Origin: CAWJTV01 sp963845695
Lineage (GTDB): Bacteria; Planctomycetota; Planctomycetia; Isosphaerales; Isosphaeraceae
Length of the DNA: 64,000 nt
Direction: 5' to 3'
Assembly (NCBI GenBank): GCA_963845695.1
Contig: CAWJTQ010000008.1
Coordinates: 62,001-126,000, forward strand
Part shown: piece after piece, positions 9,605 through 20,972 of the stretch
Layout: the number at the start of each line of letters is the position of its first letter
How positions within the stretch are numbered: the stretch's first letter is position 1
Translations under genes and position numbers: made by a program
Notes under the pieces: model-generated
Databases searched by the model: none
Told to the model about the DNA's origin: nothing
The model's input: the letters and a program-made list of their open reading frames with translations, nothing else

Positions 9605-10746
9605 CGCGGCCACTCCCTCCGCAGAGACCCTGAACGACGATTCCGTTGAGCCGACATGCGTCATCACCGCGCGCACCCTCACCGCTTCCAGCCACGGAGC
9701 AGCGTGGAGGTGCGATCGACATCGTCAATCTAATATTAAAATATCTTAATATTTACGCGTCAACCGAAATTCGTGAGCAGGTTGAGGCACGGACGCCGAG
9801 CGGCCGCATCCGGAAGCGGTGAGAGATCGGAATGGGCAGGAGATGAATCCGCACGACTCCGGAGAGGAGGGTGGTCTCAACCCGATCCCAATCCTAATCG
9901 GATGGGGGGCGGAGTCAATGGGTGCGCGGTTTCTCATATCGCTTTTTAAGAGTTCATGGACTTCACGGGATCGCCAAGTGACAAGGATGCCAGAAAGATC
10001 CCGTCCCCGGGATGCCAGGCCGACCTATCGGACGGGATCGCACCACGTTTAGCTTACCGATCCGGGACCTCCCGTTTGCGCACATTCCGGCAAGGTTCCG
10101 AAACTCCGCGCCATCGCGCGCCTTTCCCCCAGCTTCTGACTTCCTGGCCCGAGACTGTGAAAAAATGCGGAAAAATCGAGATTCCGCGCGGCGTTTTAAG
10201 GTCTCGGCGCATATTACTCTCTTGAGAGGCGTGTTCGGTTCCTTCCATTCGCGAGAGTGAAGGAAACCACCGCCTTCCGATCACGGGAAAACCGTGCTGC
10301 CAATCACAGGGAATCGGCAAAGCGTCCACGCTTGTCGATGCGTTGTGCGTTCAGTCTCGACAACGATCGCCAGGAGAGAACCATCCTCCCGGCGCCGATC
10401 ACGCCAGCAAAAGCCCTGGTTGGCGTGTCGTATCCCCGTCTGGAGGACTTCCGCGGATCGCATTGCGACCCGCAAGAGCGCCTCACGCTTGGGTTGCACA
10501 CAATCACCGCATCGAATCGATACGAGCCCGAAGCGCCAGCGAGTGAATTCCGGCGGGGATCCTCAATCCACTCGCTGGCGCTTCGGGCTCGTATCCGTCG
10601 TCCGCAATGCAAGCGTGAAGCGCTCTAGACCGAGCCAAGGAACTGGGCGACCCCGACAACGCAACACGGCAACGCGGCAGCGGGACAGGGTGGGTCCGCG
10701 CTGCGCCGGTCCTGATCGTACGGATTGAGCCCTCGGGGACGGTCTC
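9605..10746. other. Long intergenic region with palindromes
   Basis: No convincing gene is seen over 1.1 kb. Just upstream of the sigma factor there is an AT-rich perfect inverted repeat at 9732-9753 (AATATTAA, 6-base loop, TTAATATT) that may belong to its promoter. A long palindromic repeat lies at 10519-10595 and is listed separately. The rest looks like spacer. Confidence 0.4.
10519..10595. repeat. 27-bp-arm palindromic repeat (planctomycete REP-like)
   Basis: Bases 10519-10545 (starting GATACGAGCCCGAAGCGCCA) are exactly complementary to 10569-10595, with a 23-base loop. The core GAGCCCGAAGCGCCAGCGAG is a dispersed repeat I recall from planctomycete genomes, where its translation gives spurious proteins. 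It would form a strong hairpin between the upstream spacer and the glycosyltransferase. Confidence 0.8.
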
Positions 10747-12022
10747 ATGAGCCTCAACCGACTGTTATTTGCCTCGGTCCATAGCTACCTGGATCCGTCC
10801 AGCGGTGCGGCCCTGGCCACGCGCGACCTGCTGGAGTTGCTGAGCGCCCGGGGCGTCGATTGCCGCGTCCTCACCATGGGCGTGCTGGATTACGAGCAGG
10901 AGACGGCACTGGAGCAGGTGCTCGTCCCGATGGGGACGCCGGTTCCACCGTCGGCGGGCCTGCTTCGAGACGGCAGTTCGGTGAGGGTCTTCGACCTGGA
11001 ACTGGACGGTGTCCGGCTGCGGCTGCTCCCCACGGCGTCCAGCCGCGTCGAGCGTTCGCCCAACGCGGCAGGAAGCCGCCGCCTACCTCGACCTGGCCGA
11101 GCAAATGCTGGATCGGTTCGCCCCGCAGGTGCTGCTGACCTACGGCGGTCAGCCGGTCAATCGAGCTCTGATGGCCCTGGCCCGTCGATGTGGGATCCCC
11201 GTGGTCTTCCACCTGCACAACCTGGCTTACGCGGACCGCGCCCTCTTCACCGATGTGTCCGCGGCGCTGGTCCCCTCGGAATTCGCTCGCCGCTACTACG
11301 CGGGGCACCTTGGCCTGGAGAGCACGGCCATCCCTCCGGCCATGCGTACCGATCGGGTGGTGGCGGTCGAGCGGATGCCGCAATACGTGACGTTCGTCAA
11401 TCCGCAGCCGGCCAAGGGGCTGACCGTCTTCGCCCAGATCGCGGCCGAGTTGGGCCGGCGCCGGCCCGACATCCCGCTCCTGGTCGTCGAGGGGCGGGGC
11501 ACCAGCGACGGGCTGGCGCGCCTGCCGCTGGACCTGTCGGGCCTGAAGAACTTGAATCGGATGGCCAATACCCCCGATCCCCGCCACTTCTACCGGGTGA
11601 CGCGGGTGCTGCTGGTCCCCTCGCTGGTCTCCGAGACGTTCGGCCGGGTGGCGGCCGAAGCGCTGGCCAACGGCATCCCCGTCCTGGCCAGCGACCGTGG
11701 GGCGCTTCCCGAGGTGCTCGGTGATGCCGGGCTGATCTTCGCGCTCCCCGATCGGTGCACGCCGGAGAACCCGGCCTTGCCGACCCCGCGCGAGGTGGCC
11801 CCCTGGGTCTACGCGATCGAGCAATTCTGGGACGATCCGGCTTTCGAGTCCAAGCATCGCGGCCGGGCGCTCCAGGAGGCGACCCGCTGGAATCGCCACG
11901 ACCTGGCCGAGCGTTACGAACAGTTTTTCGGCCGGCTCACGGCTGAAGTCAACTCACCTGCCAACTGGCCCGCGTCCCAACACGCACGACTCATTGACGA
12001 ACTGGTTGGACTGTCGTCCTGA
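10747..12022 (+). CDS. Family 4 glycosyltransferase, one frameshift
   Basis: The N-terminus (FASVHSYLDPSSGAALATRD) is the donor-side Rossmann start of a GT-B enzyme. After a one-base shift near 11060 the frame runs to the stop at 12022, with PQVLLTYGGQPVNRALM and the GT4 nucleotide-sugar motif SETFGRVAAEALANGIPVLA. Expected length of about 420 residues matches the family. It should transfer a sugar from a nucleotide donor in the cytoplasm, probably for surface glycan. The last 184 bases are duplicated at 21231-21414, and the RHS gene starts 43 bases downstream in both copies, so this gene's tail marks the duplicated block's left edge. Confidence 0.8.
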
Positions 12023-12065
12023 ACTTCCTCGCAACGCCGCCCATTGATCTGAGAGAAGGTGCGCC

Positions 12066-15000
12066 ATGGCCAATCCCTTCCAGCCCGATCCCAGTCGTCC
12101 ACTGTCCCCGAGCGTGGGGATGACCGGGCGGCGCCACCAGCGGCGTCCTGGGCCCTGGCGGCCTCAGCGTCGGTGCTGGGGGAATCATCGGTGGCCCTGG
12201 CGCCGCCAGCGGCGGTAGTGGGACCGGTATCATTGCCTCAGGCGGCACGGGCAGCGGCGGTATCGGGACCGGCATCGTGGCTTCGGGCGGCCCTGGCAGC
12301 GGCGGTTGCGGGTGCGGTTCGGGAGGATCCTCGTGCCCGGCCAGCGGGCCGAGCGGCCGCACCCCGATGCCGCAGGGCCAAACTGCCTTCGGCGGTGGCG
12401 ACAACGCCGTCGGCCGCGCCGCGGGCATGAGCAGCATCGCCAGCAACCGCGCCATTTCCCCGCTCGCCTTCCCCACCGGTGGCGGCTGTACCTCCATGGG
12501 TGGCGGCTGCGTCATCAACACCGGCACCGGCAATCTCCTGCTCCAGGCCGCTCCGCCCAGCGGCGACGCCTTCACGCTGCCGCCGATCCTCTCCTACAAC
12601 AGCACCAACGCCGCGACCTCCTCCGAGATCGGCAACGGCTGGACCCACACCTTCAAGCGCCAGGTCCAGATCGTCAGCGGAACGACCCCCATCGTCGTCA
12701 TCGGGCAATGGCCAGTCCTATAGCTACAAGGCCGTGAACCCCTCCTCGGGCGGCATCATCCCACCCACATCGGACACGCCCAACTCGCTCAAAGCCCAGC
12801 CTAACTGGGCCGGACTCACCGAGACTCAGCCCGACGGTACCTTCTTCCAGTACGGCTCGGCGGCCGGCACGGGCGTCGGCACAGCTCCAGTACATTCAGA
12901 ACGCCGCCGGCGCCCGCTGGTCCACTCACCTACGATGCCAGCAACCGGGTCAGCTCGGTCAGCGATCCCTTCGGCCGGCGGATCACGCTCTCCTACAACG
13001 CGACGTCCGGCAAGATCAGCAGCCTCCAGGACTGGGCGGGCCGGATCACCTCACTGACCGTGAACGGCTCGGGCAACCTGGCCTCGATCACCAGCCCCGA
13101 ACTGTGCGTGACCAGTATCCTCTACGATGGTTCGAACCGCCCCATCGCCTGGATCAATCCCCTCGGCGACGCCACCAGCTACAGCTTCGACGTCTACAAC
13201 CGGGTGACGCAAGTCCAGTTGCCCCTGGGCCAGCGCACCACCCTGAACTACCAGGGCAGCCAGACCGTCATCACCAACCCGCGGGGTTATTTCACGACGC
13301 TCCAGTACACCGGCACCGGCGCCCTCAGTTCGGCCATCGACGGCGCCGGCAACCGGACGAGCTATAGCTGGGACTCCAGCAACCGCCTCCTCGCCATCGA
13401 GGACGCCCTGGGCCACTCGACGTCGTTTTCCTACGTGGTCCCCAATAACAAGGTCGAGCTTCTCAGCACGATCACGCAGCCGCTGGGCGGCATTTTCACC
13501 TACCTGTCCAACTCCGCCAGCCAGGTCACGGCGGTGATCGACCAAATGGGGAACGCCACCAGCCTGGTCTGGAACAGCGCGGGTTACCTGGGGACGGCGA
13601 TCGACGCCCAGGGAAACCGGACCTCCTACTCCTACAACGGCAACGGCCAGTTGAGCGCGATCGAGAACCCGCTGGGTCAGATCGTCAGCCAGGTGTATAA
13701 CTCGGTCGGCCAGCAGGTTGCGCTGATCAATCCCCTCGGCCAGGCGTCAACGTTGACCTACAACGCCAACGGCCTGATTCAGACCGTGCAAGACCCACTC
13801 GGCAATCTCACCACCTACCTGCGCGACCAGGTGAACCGGCTCACGACCGTGATCGACCCGCTGGGGAACATCACCAGTTACCAGTACGACGCCAACAGCC
13901 GGCTGACCCAGATCATCAATCCGCTCGGTTTGGTCACGACCCAGGTCTACGACCTCAACAGCCGGCTGATCGCGACGATCGACCCCCTGGGCAACGCGAC
14001 CAGCTACGGGTATGACGCGGCGGGGAACCCGGTGAGCATGACCAACCCGCTCGATGCAATCTGGACAAGCGTCTACGACGGCGCGAACAGGCAGATCGTC
14101 ACGGTCAACCCGCTGGGGAACACGGCCTCCTACAGCTACGATTCGGCGGGCGATGTGGTCTCCTCGATCAACCCGCTGGGCTTTTCTACCACCAGCGTCT
14201 TCGACAACCAGGGTCGGCTGTTAGCAAGCGTGGATCCGCTCAGTAACCGGACCTCGTACACCTATAACGCCGCGAACTTGATGACCGCCGTGACGAACGC
14301 GCTCGGGCAACACGCACGACGAACGTGTTCGACAGCTTGCAGCGGTTGATCGCGACGGTGGATCCGCTCGGTAATACCAGCTCCTCGAGCTACGATGTGG
14401 CCGGCAACCCCGTCGCGCAGACCAACCCGCTGGGGGCGATCTGGACGACGGTCTATGATGATGCGGGCCGGAAGTCGGCGAGTGTCAACCCCTGGGGAAC
14501 CGGACCAGCACTGGGATACGATGCGGCGAGCCGACCGGTGAGCACCACCAATCCTCTGGGCTACATCTCATCCCAGGTGTACGACGCGGCCAGTCGGCTG
14601 ATCGCAACCGTGGATGCGCTGGGGAACCGGACCAGTCTCGGATACGATGCGGCCAGCCGCCTGGTGAGCATGACCAATCCCGCTGGGCTACATCAGCACC
14701 AGCGTCTATGATGCCGCCAACCGCCTGATCGCATCGGTCGATCCGCTGGGCAACCGGACCAGCCTGGGATACGACGCCGCCAGCCGCCTGGTGAGTACAA
14801 CCAATCCGCTGGGCTTCATCAATACCAGTGTTTACGATGCGGCCAATCGGCTCATCGCGAGCGTGGATCCCCTTACGTACCGAACCAGCTATGGCTATGA
14901 TGCAGCGAGCCAGCCGATTTCCCTCACGGATGCCCTGGGGAAAATCACGACGACCATTTTCGACGCCGATGGCAGGACCCTGGCGAGTATCAACGCCAAT

Positions 15001-16993
15001 GGCTTCGCCACGACCCAGGTGTATGATGCGATTGGCGAATTGGTGGCTGATCCTCGATGCGCGAGGCAATCGGAATCAGTTCACATACGATGCTGCTGGA
15101 AGGCAGACCGGAATGGCCGATCCTGTCGGAAACCTCGTCACCTACCAATACGACGCGGCCAGCCGCAAGACCCTGCGCATCGATGGCCGCAGCCTGCGTA
15201 CCAGCTACCTCTACGATGCCGCCAGATCGGCTCACCGGCGAGCAGTACCAGGACGGCACCGTGGCCACGAATGGTTTACGACGCCAACAGCCAGCGCACC
15301 GTTCTCAACGACTGGACGGGCGCTTATACCTCGACCTACGATCCCGTCGGCCGTTTGAGCTAGGTCGTCAACCCGGCCGGCCTGGCGATCACCTACGGCT
15401 ACGACGCGGCCAGTCAACGCACCTCCATGAACCAGCCCACGGGTCTGTTCACCTACGTCCACGATCCCGCAGGCCGGATCAGCTCGCTGACCAATCCCGA
15501 AAACCAGGTGTCCAGTTTCTCGTACGACGACGGCCAGCCGCCTGATCGCGAACATTCTGGCCAACGGGACGCAGGCTTCGTATACTTACGACAACGCCAA
15601 TCGGATCCTGTTGCTGGCCAACCTGACTTCAGGCGGCACGACCTTGTCGAGCTTCAACTATACGTACGACCAGGTCGAGCAACCGGACCCAGGTCGTCGA
15701 GTCCAATGGCGACGTGGTGAGTTGGAGTTACGATCCGACCTACCAGTTGACGAACGAACAGCGAAGTGGGGCGAACAGCTACAACATCTCGTACACCTAC
15801 GACGCCGTCGGCAACCGCACGTTGCTCGCGAACAGCGGCGCATCTGACGACCTCCACCTACAACGCGGCCAACGAGCTGGCGACCATCCAGACCGGCGCG
15901 GGCGTCACGACCAACACCTACGACGGCAATGGCAACCTGCTGATTTCCTTGGCCCCTTCGGGCCAGTTGACGACGAATACCTGGGACGGGGAGAACCGAC
16001 TGAAACAGGTCGCGCTGCCCTCGGAGATCGTGGATTCGTTCACCTACAACGGCGACGGCCAGCGGGTGCAGAAGCAGGACTCGACCGGCACGACCAACCA
16101 CGTCTGGGACGGACAGAACATCCTGCTGGAGACCAATGCCAGCAATGTCATCCAGGTCGTGTACACGCTGGAGCCGGAGGTCTATGGCAACCTGATCTCG
16201 CAGTCGCGCAGCGGGGTGGATTCGTTCTACCTATTCGATGCACTGGGGTCAACGCAGCAGTTGGTGAGCAGCACACGGGACAGTTACGGATAGCTACCTC
16301 TACGATTCCTTCGGTAATATTCTTGCGGTGACTGGTACGAGCGTGAACTGGTTCCGGTACGTGGGCAGGCTGGGATATTACTATGACTCGGATCTCAGCA
16401 AGTACTGCCTTCGCGCAAGAATCTATGACCCAGTTGCAGGCCACTTTCTGAGCCACGATCCGCTTGGCGTCCTAGGTCAGTCCAGCGGACTTTATGAATA
16501 CGTCTCGAACAACCCCTGTAATTACCAGGATCCCAGTGGCCTGCAAGCCCGGTGGCCTCGGTGGCCTCGAGCCGCAAATTGCCCACCCGGAACAATTTTC
16601 GTCGGCAACGATCCGGCGCCCAATGGCTCGGCGATCTGCTTCAGCGGCCCGTCCGGTGCCGTATTTGGGAACCGCAACTGCCCGAATGGGGGAGCGAATT
16701 TCCTGAACGCTTGCAACAATCATGATGATTGCTACTCGACCTGTGGGATAGCTAAGAACGTGTGTGACCAACAGTTTCGCCGGGACTTGATGCAGGCATG
16801 CATCGCCGCGCAAAACAATCCCGTGCTACGATGTCCTCGTGGGGCAGCCAACTTCAACCTTGCTGTATGTAATGCAAGGGTGAACCTGTGGGCTTCAGGC
16901 CCACTGGGTGTGCCTGGCCAGAATGCGTACAATGACGCACAGGCTAATTGCGCGGGGCAGTGCGTCGCAATCTGCGATCCCAATCTTGCTTGA
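12066..16993 (+). CDS. RHS/YD-repeat polymorphic toxin, copy 1, ending in a PLA2-like tip; many frame breaks
   Basis: ATG 12066 follows GAGAGAAGGTGCGCC. The product starts with a Gly/Ser-rich stretch (GSGGIGTGIVASGGPGSGG), then a DUF6531-like region (NTGTGNLLLQAAPPSGDAFT). A long series of 21-residue YD repeats of the form DPLGNxTSYxYDAANRL follows. The RHS core end (LRARIYDPVAGHFLSHDPLG, DPSGL) is reached near 16540, and beyond it lies a phospholipase-like tip. Compared with copy 2 at 21458, one-base differences near 12127, 12707, 12890, 14308 and many later sites shift the frame, and TAG replaces a sense codon at 15361. Either the gene is dying or the consensus is poor. RHS shells normally enclose and deliver their C-terminal toxin. 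Confidence 0.8.
16540..16993 (+). other. Toxin tip 1: group XII-like phospholipase A2 domain of RHS copy 1
   Basis: The about 150 residues after the RHS DPSGL junction are Cys-rich and include NACNNHDDCYSTCGIAK, followed by NVCDQQFRRDL and a further Cys. The pattern C..HD.CY.TCG..K..CD..F matches the active-site helix of group XII secreted phospholipases A2, in which the His-Asp pair activates water. The segment ends at TGA 16991-16993. Its base composition is visibly less GC-rich than the RHS core. The likely role is membrane phospholipid attack in a target cell. This is inferred from the motif and position, not from measured activity. Confidence 0.7.
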
Positions 16994-17038
16994 TCGCTGG
17001 CGGATCCACTCTCGCTGCAAGACCGGGAGGCTACGACA

Positions 17039-18091
17039 ATGGCCCATGAGGCAAGTCTTTTTCCGAGATTCGCGGTCGGTCTTCTCGTATGGGTGTTCCT
17101 ACTGCTACAGGGAAAGCCATCGCCCTCAACCGAGCCTCCTGATAGGCTGCAGTTGGATAAGGCATTACAGTGGGACGAGAAGCTTGTGGCATCACTGATA
17201 TTCGCGCCCGACGGAAAAACCGTGGCCGGTTGTGGCTTAGATTGGGTCGATGATCCATCGCATCCGGCGGCGATCCGCTTGTGGAATGTAGACTCCGGAA
17301 AGGAGATTCTCGATCTAGGTGTTCCGGGTGCAAAGATCATTTCGATTGCCTACGGAAAGGATGGTCAGAGGCTGTTCTCCGGCTCTTTCGACGGAGTGGT
17401 CAGGATCCACGATTTGCGCTCATCAAGGACTGAGATCGTCCCTGATGCCGCTGGGCAAGTGGTCGTGATGTCGCCTGGGGGAGACCAGCTAGCTGTCTCT
17501 GGGGGACAGACAGTGCAACTGGTCAACGTGGCCTCGAAGAAGATCACGGCAACGAGGAGATTGGAAGAGTCGCTAGATTTTGCCGCATGCCCAATGGCTT
17601 TTTCACCGAATGGAAAGGTGGTCGCGATCGCTCGCCAGGACAGACTCCGCGCCAAAGTGTACGAGGTCGAATTATGCAATTCTCGAAATCTCAATCCGAT
17701 CCGAATTCTTCGGGATACCTCTCGGAGTGTGGTGGGGGTGCTGAATTACTCACCGGACGGGTCACTTCTCGCCACAGGTGGGGATGATGGAAATTTGATC
17801 GTCTGGGATGTTAACAATATGATGCAAAAAAAGAAGGTCAACGTGGCTGCAGACGCCAATTCCAAAGGGGTCGTTAACGTCGAATTCTCGCCCGATGGCA
17901 AACGACTTGGCATCGGAGTCAGTGGGGCCGCGCTCCTCCTGAGAGTCGACACGCTTGAGGTGGTTGAGACGATCAAGGGATCGGGACTATTTACTACAGT
18001 AGCGTTTTCGGCGGATGGAGGGCACTTGCTAACAAGCTGCTCGGATGCTGCTCTGCGGCGCGAGATCAGGCTCTGGAGGATCAGGCGGTAA
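17039..18091 (+). CDS. Exported WD40-repeat protein behind RHS tip 1
   Basis: A complete 350-residue protein. GGGAGG stands nine bases before ATG 17039. Residues 7-25 (LFPRFAVGLLVWVFLLLQG) are a signal peptide or membrane anchor. The rest is a beta-propeller with WD40-type blades, for example PAAIRLWNVDSGKEI, DGVVRIHDL and GGDDGNLIVWDVNN, each preceded by a SPDG-type turn. Its position 45 bases after the PLA2 tip is where an immunity gene is expected, but typical immunity proteins are small and cytosolic. A similar exported WD40 protein follows tip 3. A role as periplasmic neutraliser or partner is an inference. Base composition matches the tip, not the core. Confidence 0.85.
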   Translation: MAHEASLFPRFAVGLLVWVFLLLQGKPSPSTEPPDRLQLDKALQWDEKLVASLIFAPDGKTVAGCGLDWVDDPSHPAAIRLWNVDSGKEILDLGVPGAKIISIAYGKDGQRLFSGSFDGVVRIHDLRSSRTEIVPDAAGQVVVMSPGGDQLAVSGGQTVQLVNVASKKITATRRLEESLDFAACPMAFSPNGKVVAIARQDRLRAKVYEVELCNSRNLNPIRILRDTSRSVVGVLNYSPDGSLLATGGDDGNLIVWDVNNMMQKKKVNVAADANSKGVVNVEFSPDGKRLGIGVSGAALLLRVDTLEVVETIKGSGLFTTVAFSADGGHLLTSCSDAALRREIRLWRIRR

Positions 18092-18139
18092 TTGCGGCGG
18101 ATTGGGCGAAATGGGGATATGGGGGAAAGGGAAGAGGTC

Positions 18140-18211
18140 GGGGTCAGACCAGGTTTCGGGTTTTTTTCAGAGTCAGCTCGAGGGAAAAAACCCGAAACCT
18201 GGTCTGACCCC
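18140..18211. repeat. 27-bp-arm inverted repeat at cassette junction
   Basis: Bases 18140-18166 (GGGGTCAGACCAGGTTTCGG then GTTTTTT) are exactly complementary to 18185-18211 around an 18-base loop. It stands between the WD40 gene end and the point where RHS homology restarts near 18250. The GGGGTCAGACC core resembles REP sequences mobilised by REP-associated tyrosine transposases (recalled, not checked). With its T-run it could also end transcription of the WD40 gene. Confidence 0.85.
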
Positions 18212-18234
18212 AGACCCCTCCCAGTTTTTCGTGG

Positions 18235-19797
18235 AAACTACTGACTATACGTACGATCGTGTCGGCAACCGAACAGAGGTCGTCGAGTCCAACGGCGACG
18301 TGGTGAGCTGGAGCTACGACTCCACCTACCAGTTGACGAATGAACAGAGAAGTGGCGCCAACAACTACAACATCACGTACACCTACGACCCCGTCGGCAA
18401 CCGCACGCTCAGGCTGGACGGCGGAGCACCAACGACTTCCACCTACAACGCGGCCAACGAGCTAGCGACCAGTCAGAGCAGCGGGAGTCACAACCTACAC
18501 CTTCGATGCCAACGGGAACGTGCTGACATCCCTGGCACCGGGAAACCAGTTGACGACAAACACCTGGGATGGCGAGAACCGCCTGACCCAGGTGGCGCTG
18601 CCCACGGGAATCACGGACACCTTCCGATACAATGGAGACGGGCAGAGGGTGCAGACGCAGGACTCGTCTGGAGCGACTAAACAGGTTTGGGATCAGCAGA
18701 ATATCCTCCTAGAAACGGACGGAAGCAATATCATCCAAGTTGTCTACACGCTGGTTCCCGCCGTCTACGGCAACATGATCTCGCAGTCGCGCAACGGCGA
18801 GGACTCCTTCTATCTCTTCGATGCACTGGGCTCGACCAGGCAACTCACAAACGGCACCGGCTCGGTGACCGATAGCTACCTCTACGATTCATTTGGCAAC
18901 GTCCTGCTCGCTAGTGGCTCAACCACCAATTGGTTCCGATACATCGGAGAATCGGGATACTACTCCGCTGCCGATTTGGACCAGTACTACCTCCGAGCGA
19001 GGATATACGACTCGTCCACAAGTCGGTTTTTGAGCCGAGACCCTTCGGAATATCGCTCTTGGAGTGAGGATTCTTACCTTTATGTGGCCAACAATCCTAT
19101 CCTGTCGACCGACCCGTCTGGATTACAGCCAGGCATCGGCCTCACATGGCCGACGCCCTTTAAGGCACCCGGTACATGTGGTGGCGGGTCGAGTTTCGTC
19201 AATTGGAAGATTCTGGACCCAAAGGCAGACGGTTGGGTTATCCAACATGTCACCCTTGCCGTCCAAGCGTTCGAGTGCGACGGCAAGGCCCTAGCCCCTT
19301 GCGTCATCAATTATTGGGAGGCATGGAGAGTGATTGATGGTAAGCTCGTACAGGTGAGATATAACTCGAAAGGCCGCCCAATCCAGATTATTCCAGCCAC
19401 AACGCCGAATGACACCTTTTTCCTACCTAACAACAGGTGGATTTGCCTTTATGGAACTGCTCTTCTGAGGGGATATGCGAGGTTTGTTGCACTGAAGGAT
19501 ATACATCCTCCCGGCCTCAGAACTCTACCTAATTCGGCTCACTGGTCAACGGGAGAACTGAGTTGGCAAACCCTCGCCTGTGCAGATCTAAACACCACGA
19601 TGAGCAGCGGAAGCCTGAAACGCACCGGAGACAAGCCGAAAGCTACAACTGGGCTTTGGAATCCCAAGTGGGATGGTGACCCGACTGAAGTCGTCTATCA
19701 TGCGATGAAGACTATTTGGAACTGTTGTCCAGAGGGCTGTCCTCCAGGTCCCTGTCCAGCAAACCCGTCAGAAATCCAGGTCTTTATCTTTACCTGA
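18235..19797 (+). pseudogene. Orphan RHS tip 2 (core end plus unknown C-terminal domain)
   Basis: Homology to the RHS core begins abruptly at TATACGTACGATCGTGTCGG (18246) and continues to LRARIYDSSTSRFLSRDPSE and DPSGL near 19130, with one shift near 18495. The RHS N-terminal shell is absent and there is no proper start, so this is a silent tip of the kind used to replace the expressed one by recombination. After DPSGL comes a roughly 220-residue domain I do not recognise. It has FVNWKILDPKADGWVIQ, eight or so cysteines and a C-terminal CCPEGCPPGPC. Its first part resembles that of tip 3. Confidence 0.75.
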
Positions 19798-19821
19798 TTG
19801 CTACTTCCAAAGGAGCTGTCT

Positions 19822-20959
19822 ATGAGGCTGATCAAGGAGCAAATGATGATCTTTACCCTGGTCGCTCTCTGCGTCTTGGGTCATACGTTCTCCTGGGCGA
19901 GCCCTTTGCAGGATCAGTTAGAGGAAACTCTCAAGACGATCAAGAGCTCTGGTGGAGTCGTTACACGAATAAGACGCAGTCCTGTTTCGATAGACATCAG
20001 ATTCGAGGCCGGGAACGGTCTCGGTTTCGAAATGAGAAACCAACACCTCCAAATTGATCGAGCCCGGTCTGAAAGCGCTGCAAGGACTACCTCATCAGTC
20101 CGGACTATTACTCTCGCTGCAGGGCGCCGGTATTTCGGACGCGACTCTGATCCACCTCAAGTCGCTGATGGGAGTACAAGAGCTTGAACTCAAGAACACC
20201 TCGATTACAGACGAGGGCCTCGCCCGATTAAAGGAGATGACCAACCTCAGGCGACTGTATCTCTGTCAAAGTAAGGTTACTGGCGTTGGATTTCGTGAAC
20301 TCAAGACCTTGGCCAACCTCCGAGATCTCTCACTTGTAGACAACGAAATCTCGGATGAAGGGATCGCAAGCGTGGCTCAATTAAGTGGGCTCCAACGGCT
20401 GGAGTTGAGCCACTCGGACGTAACCGACCACGGGCTATCTCGTCTTCAGGGCCTCAGTCAGCTCTGTCGTTTGGAGCTCACTGCCAATGATATTCATGGC
20501 ACTGGTTTCCATTTTTTGAAAGGATTGCAGCACCTGTCTTCTTTGACCCTGACCTCTGAAGAGCTTACCGACGAAGGAATGTCGGGGGTCGGTGCGTTGG
20601 GTGGACTCCAGTTCCTGTCGGTAAGTGGCACGAGCATCAGTGACACCGGGCTCGTCCATCTGGAGAGGCTTGGAGAACTGCGTGAACTTGTGTTGGTACA
20701 GAATGAGGGCGTCAGTGACCAGGGGCTGGTGCATTTAAGCCATCTGAATCATCTGTGGCGCTTAGAGCTCTCTGGACTTGCCTTTACGGATGCCGGTCTG
20801 GAACGGTTAGCCCGTTGTCCCAGCCTTACTAAGCTTCATCTCGTCGATACCGCCGTAAGCGATCGAGCAGCAAGGAAGCTTCAGGGGTCCCTAAGGAATC
20901 TAGTGATCGAAAAAGTCTTCAATCCGAGGGGAGAAGAAGGGAACATCCCTAAATTCTGA
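19822..20959 (+). CDS. Exported leucine-rich-repeat protein behind orphan tip 2, one frameshift
   Basis: ATG 19822 has AGGAG seven bases upstream. Residues 1-30 are a signal peptide (MMIFTLVALCVLGHTFSWAS). After a one-base shift near 20055 the protein continues as about eleven 24-residue leucine-rich repeats of the ITDEGLARLKEMTNLRRLYL type. These are cysteine-free LRRs common in planctomycete secreted proteins. It is 24 bases behind the tip 2 stop, the immunity position, like the WD40 genes behind tips 1 and 3. Its last residues (EEGNIPKF) are encoded by a dispersed repeat that also ends the second WD40 gene. Confidence 0.8.
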
Positions 20960-20972
20960 GAGGCAGGGAAGA

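Noticed and set aside
13000..15500. Regular repeats that could be mistaken for CRISPR or tandem DNA
   Set aside because: The period of about 63 bases follows the 21-residue YD repeat and the units are coding and diverged; there are no spacers.
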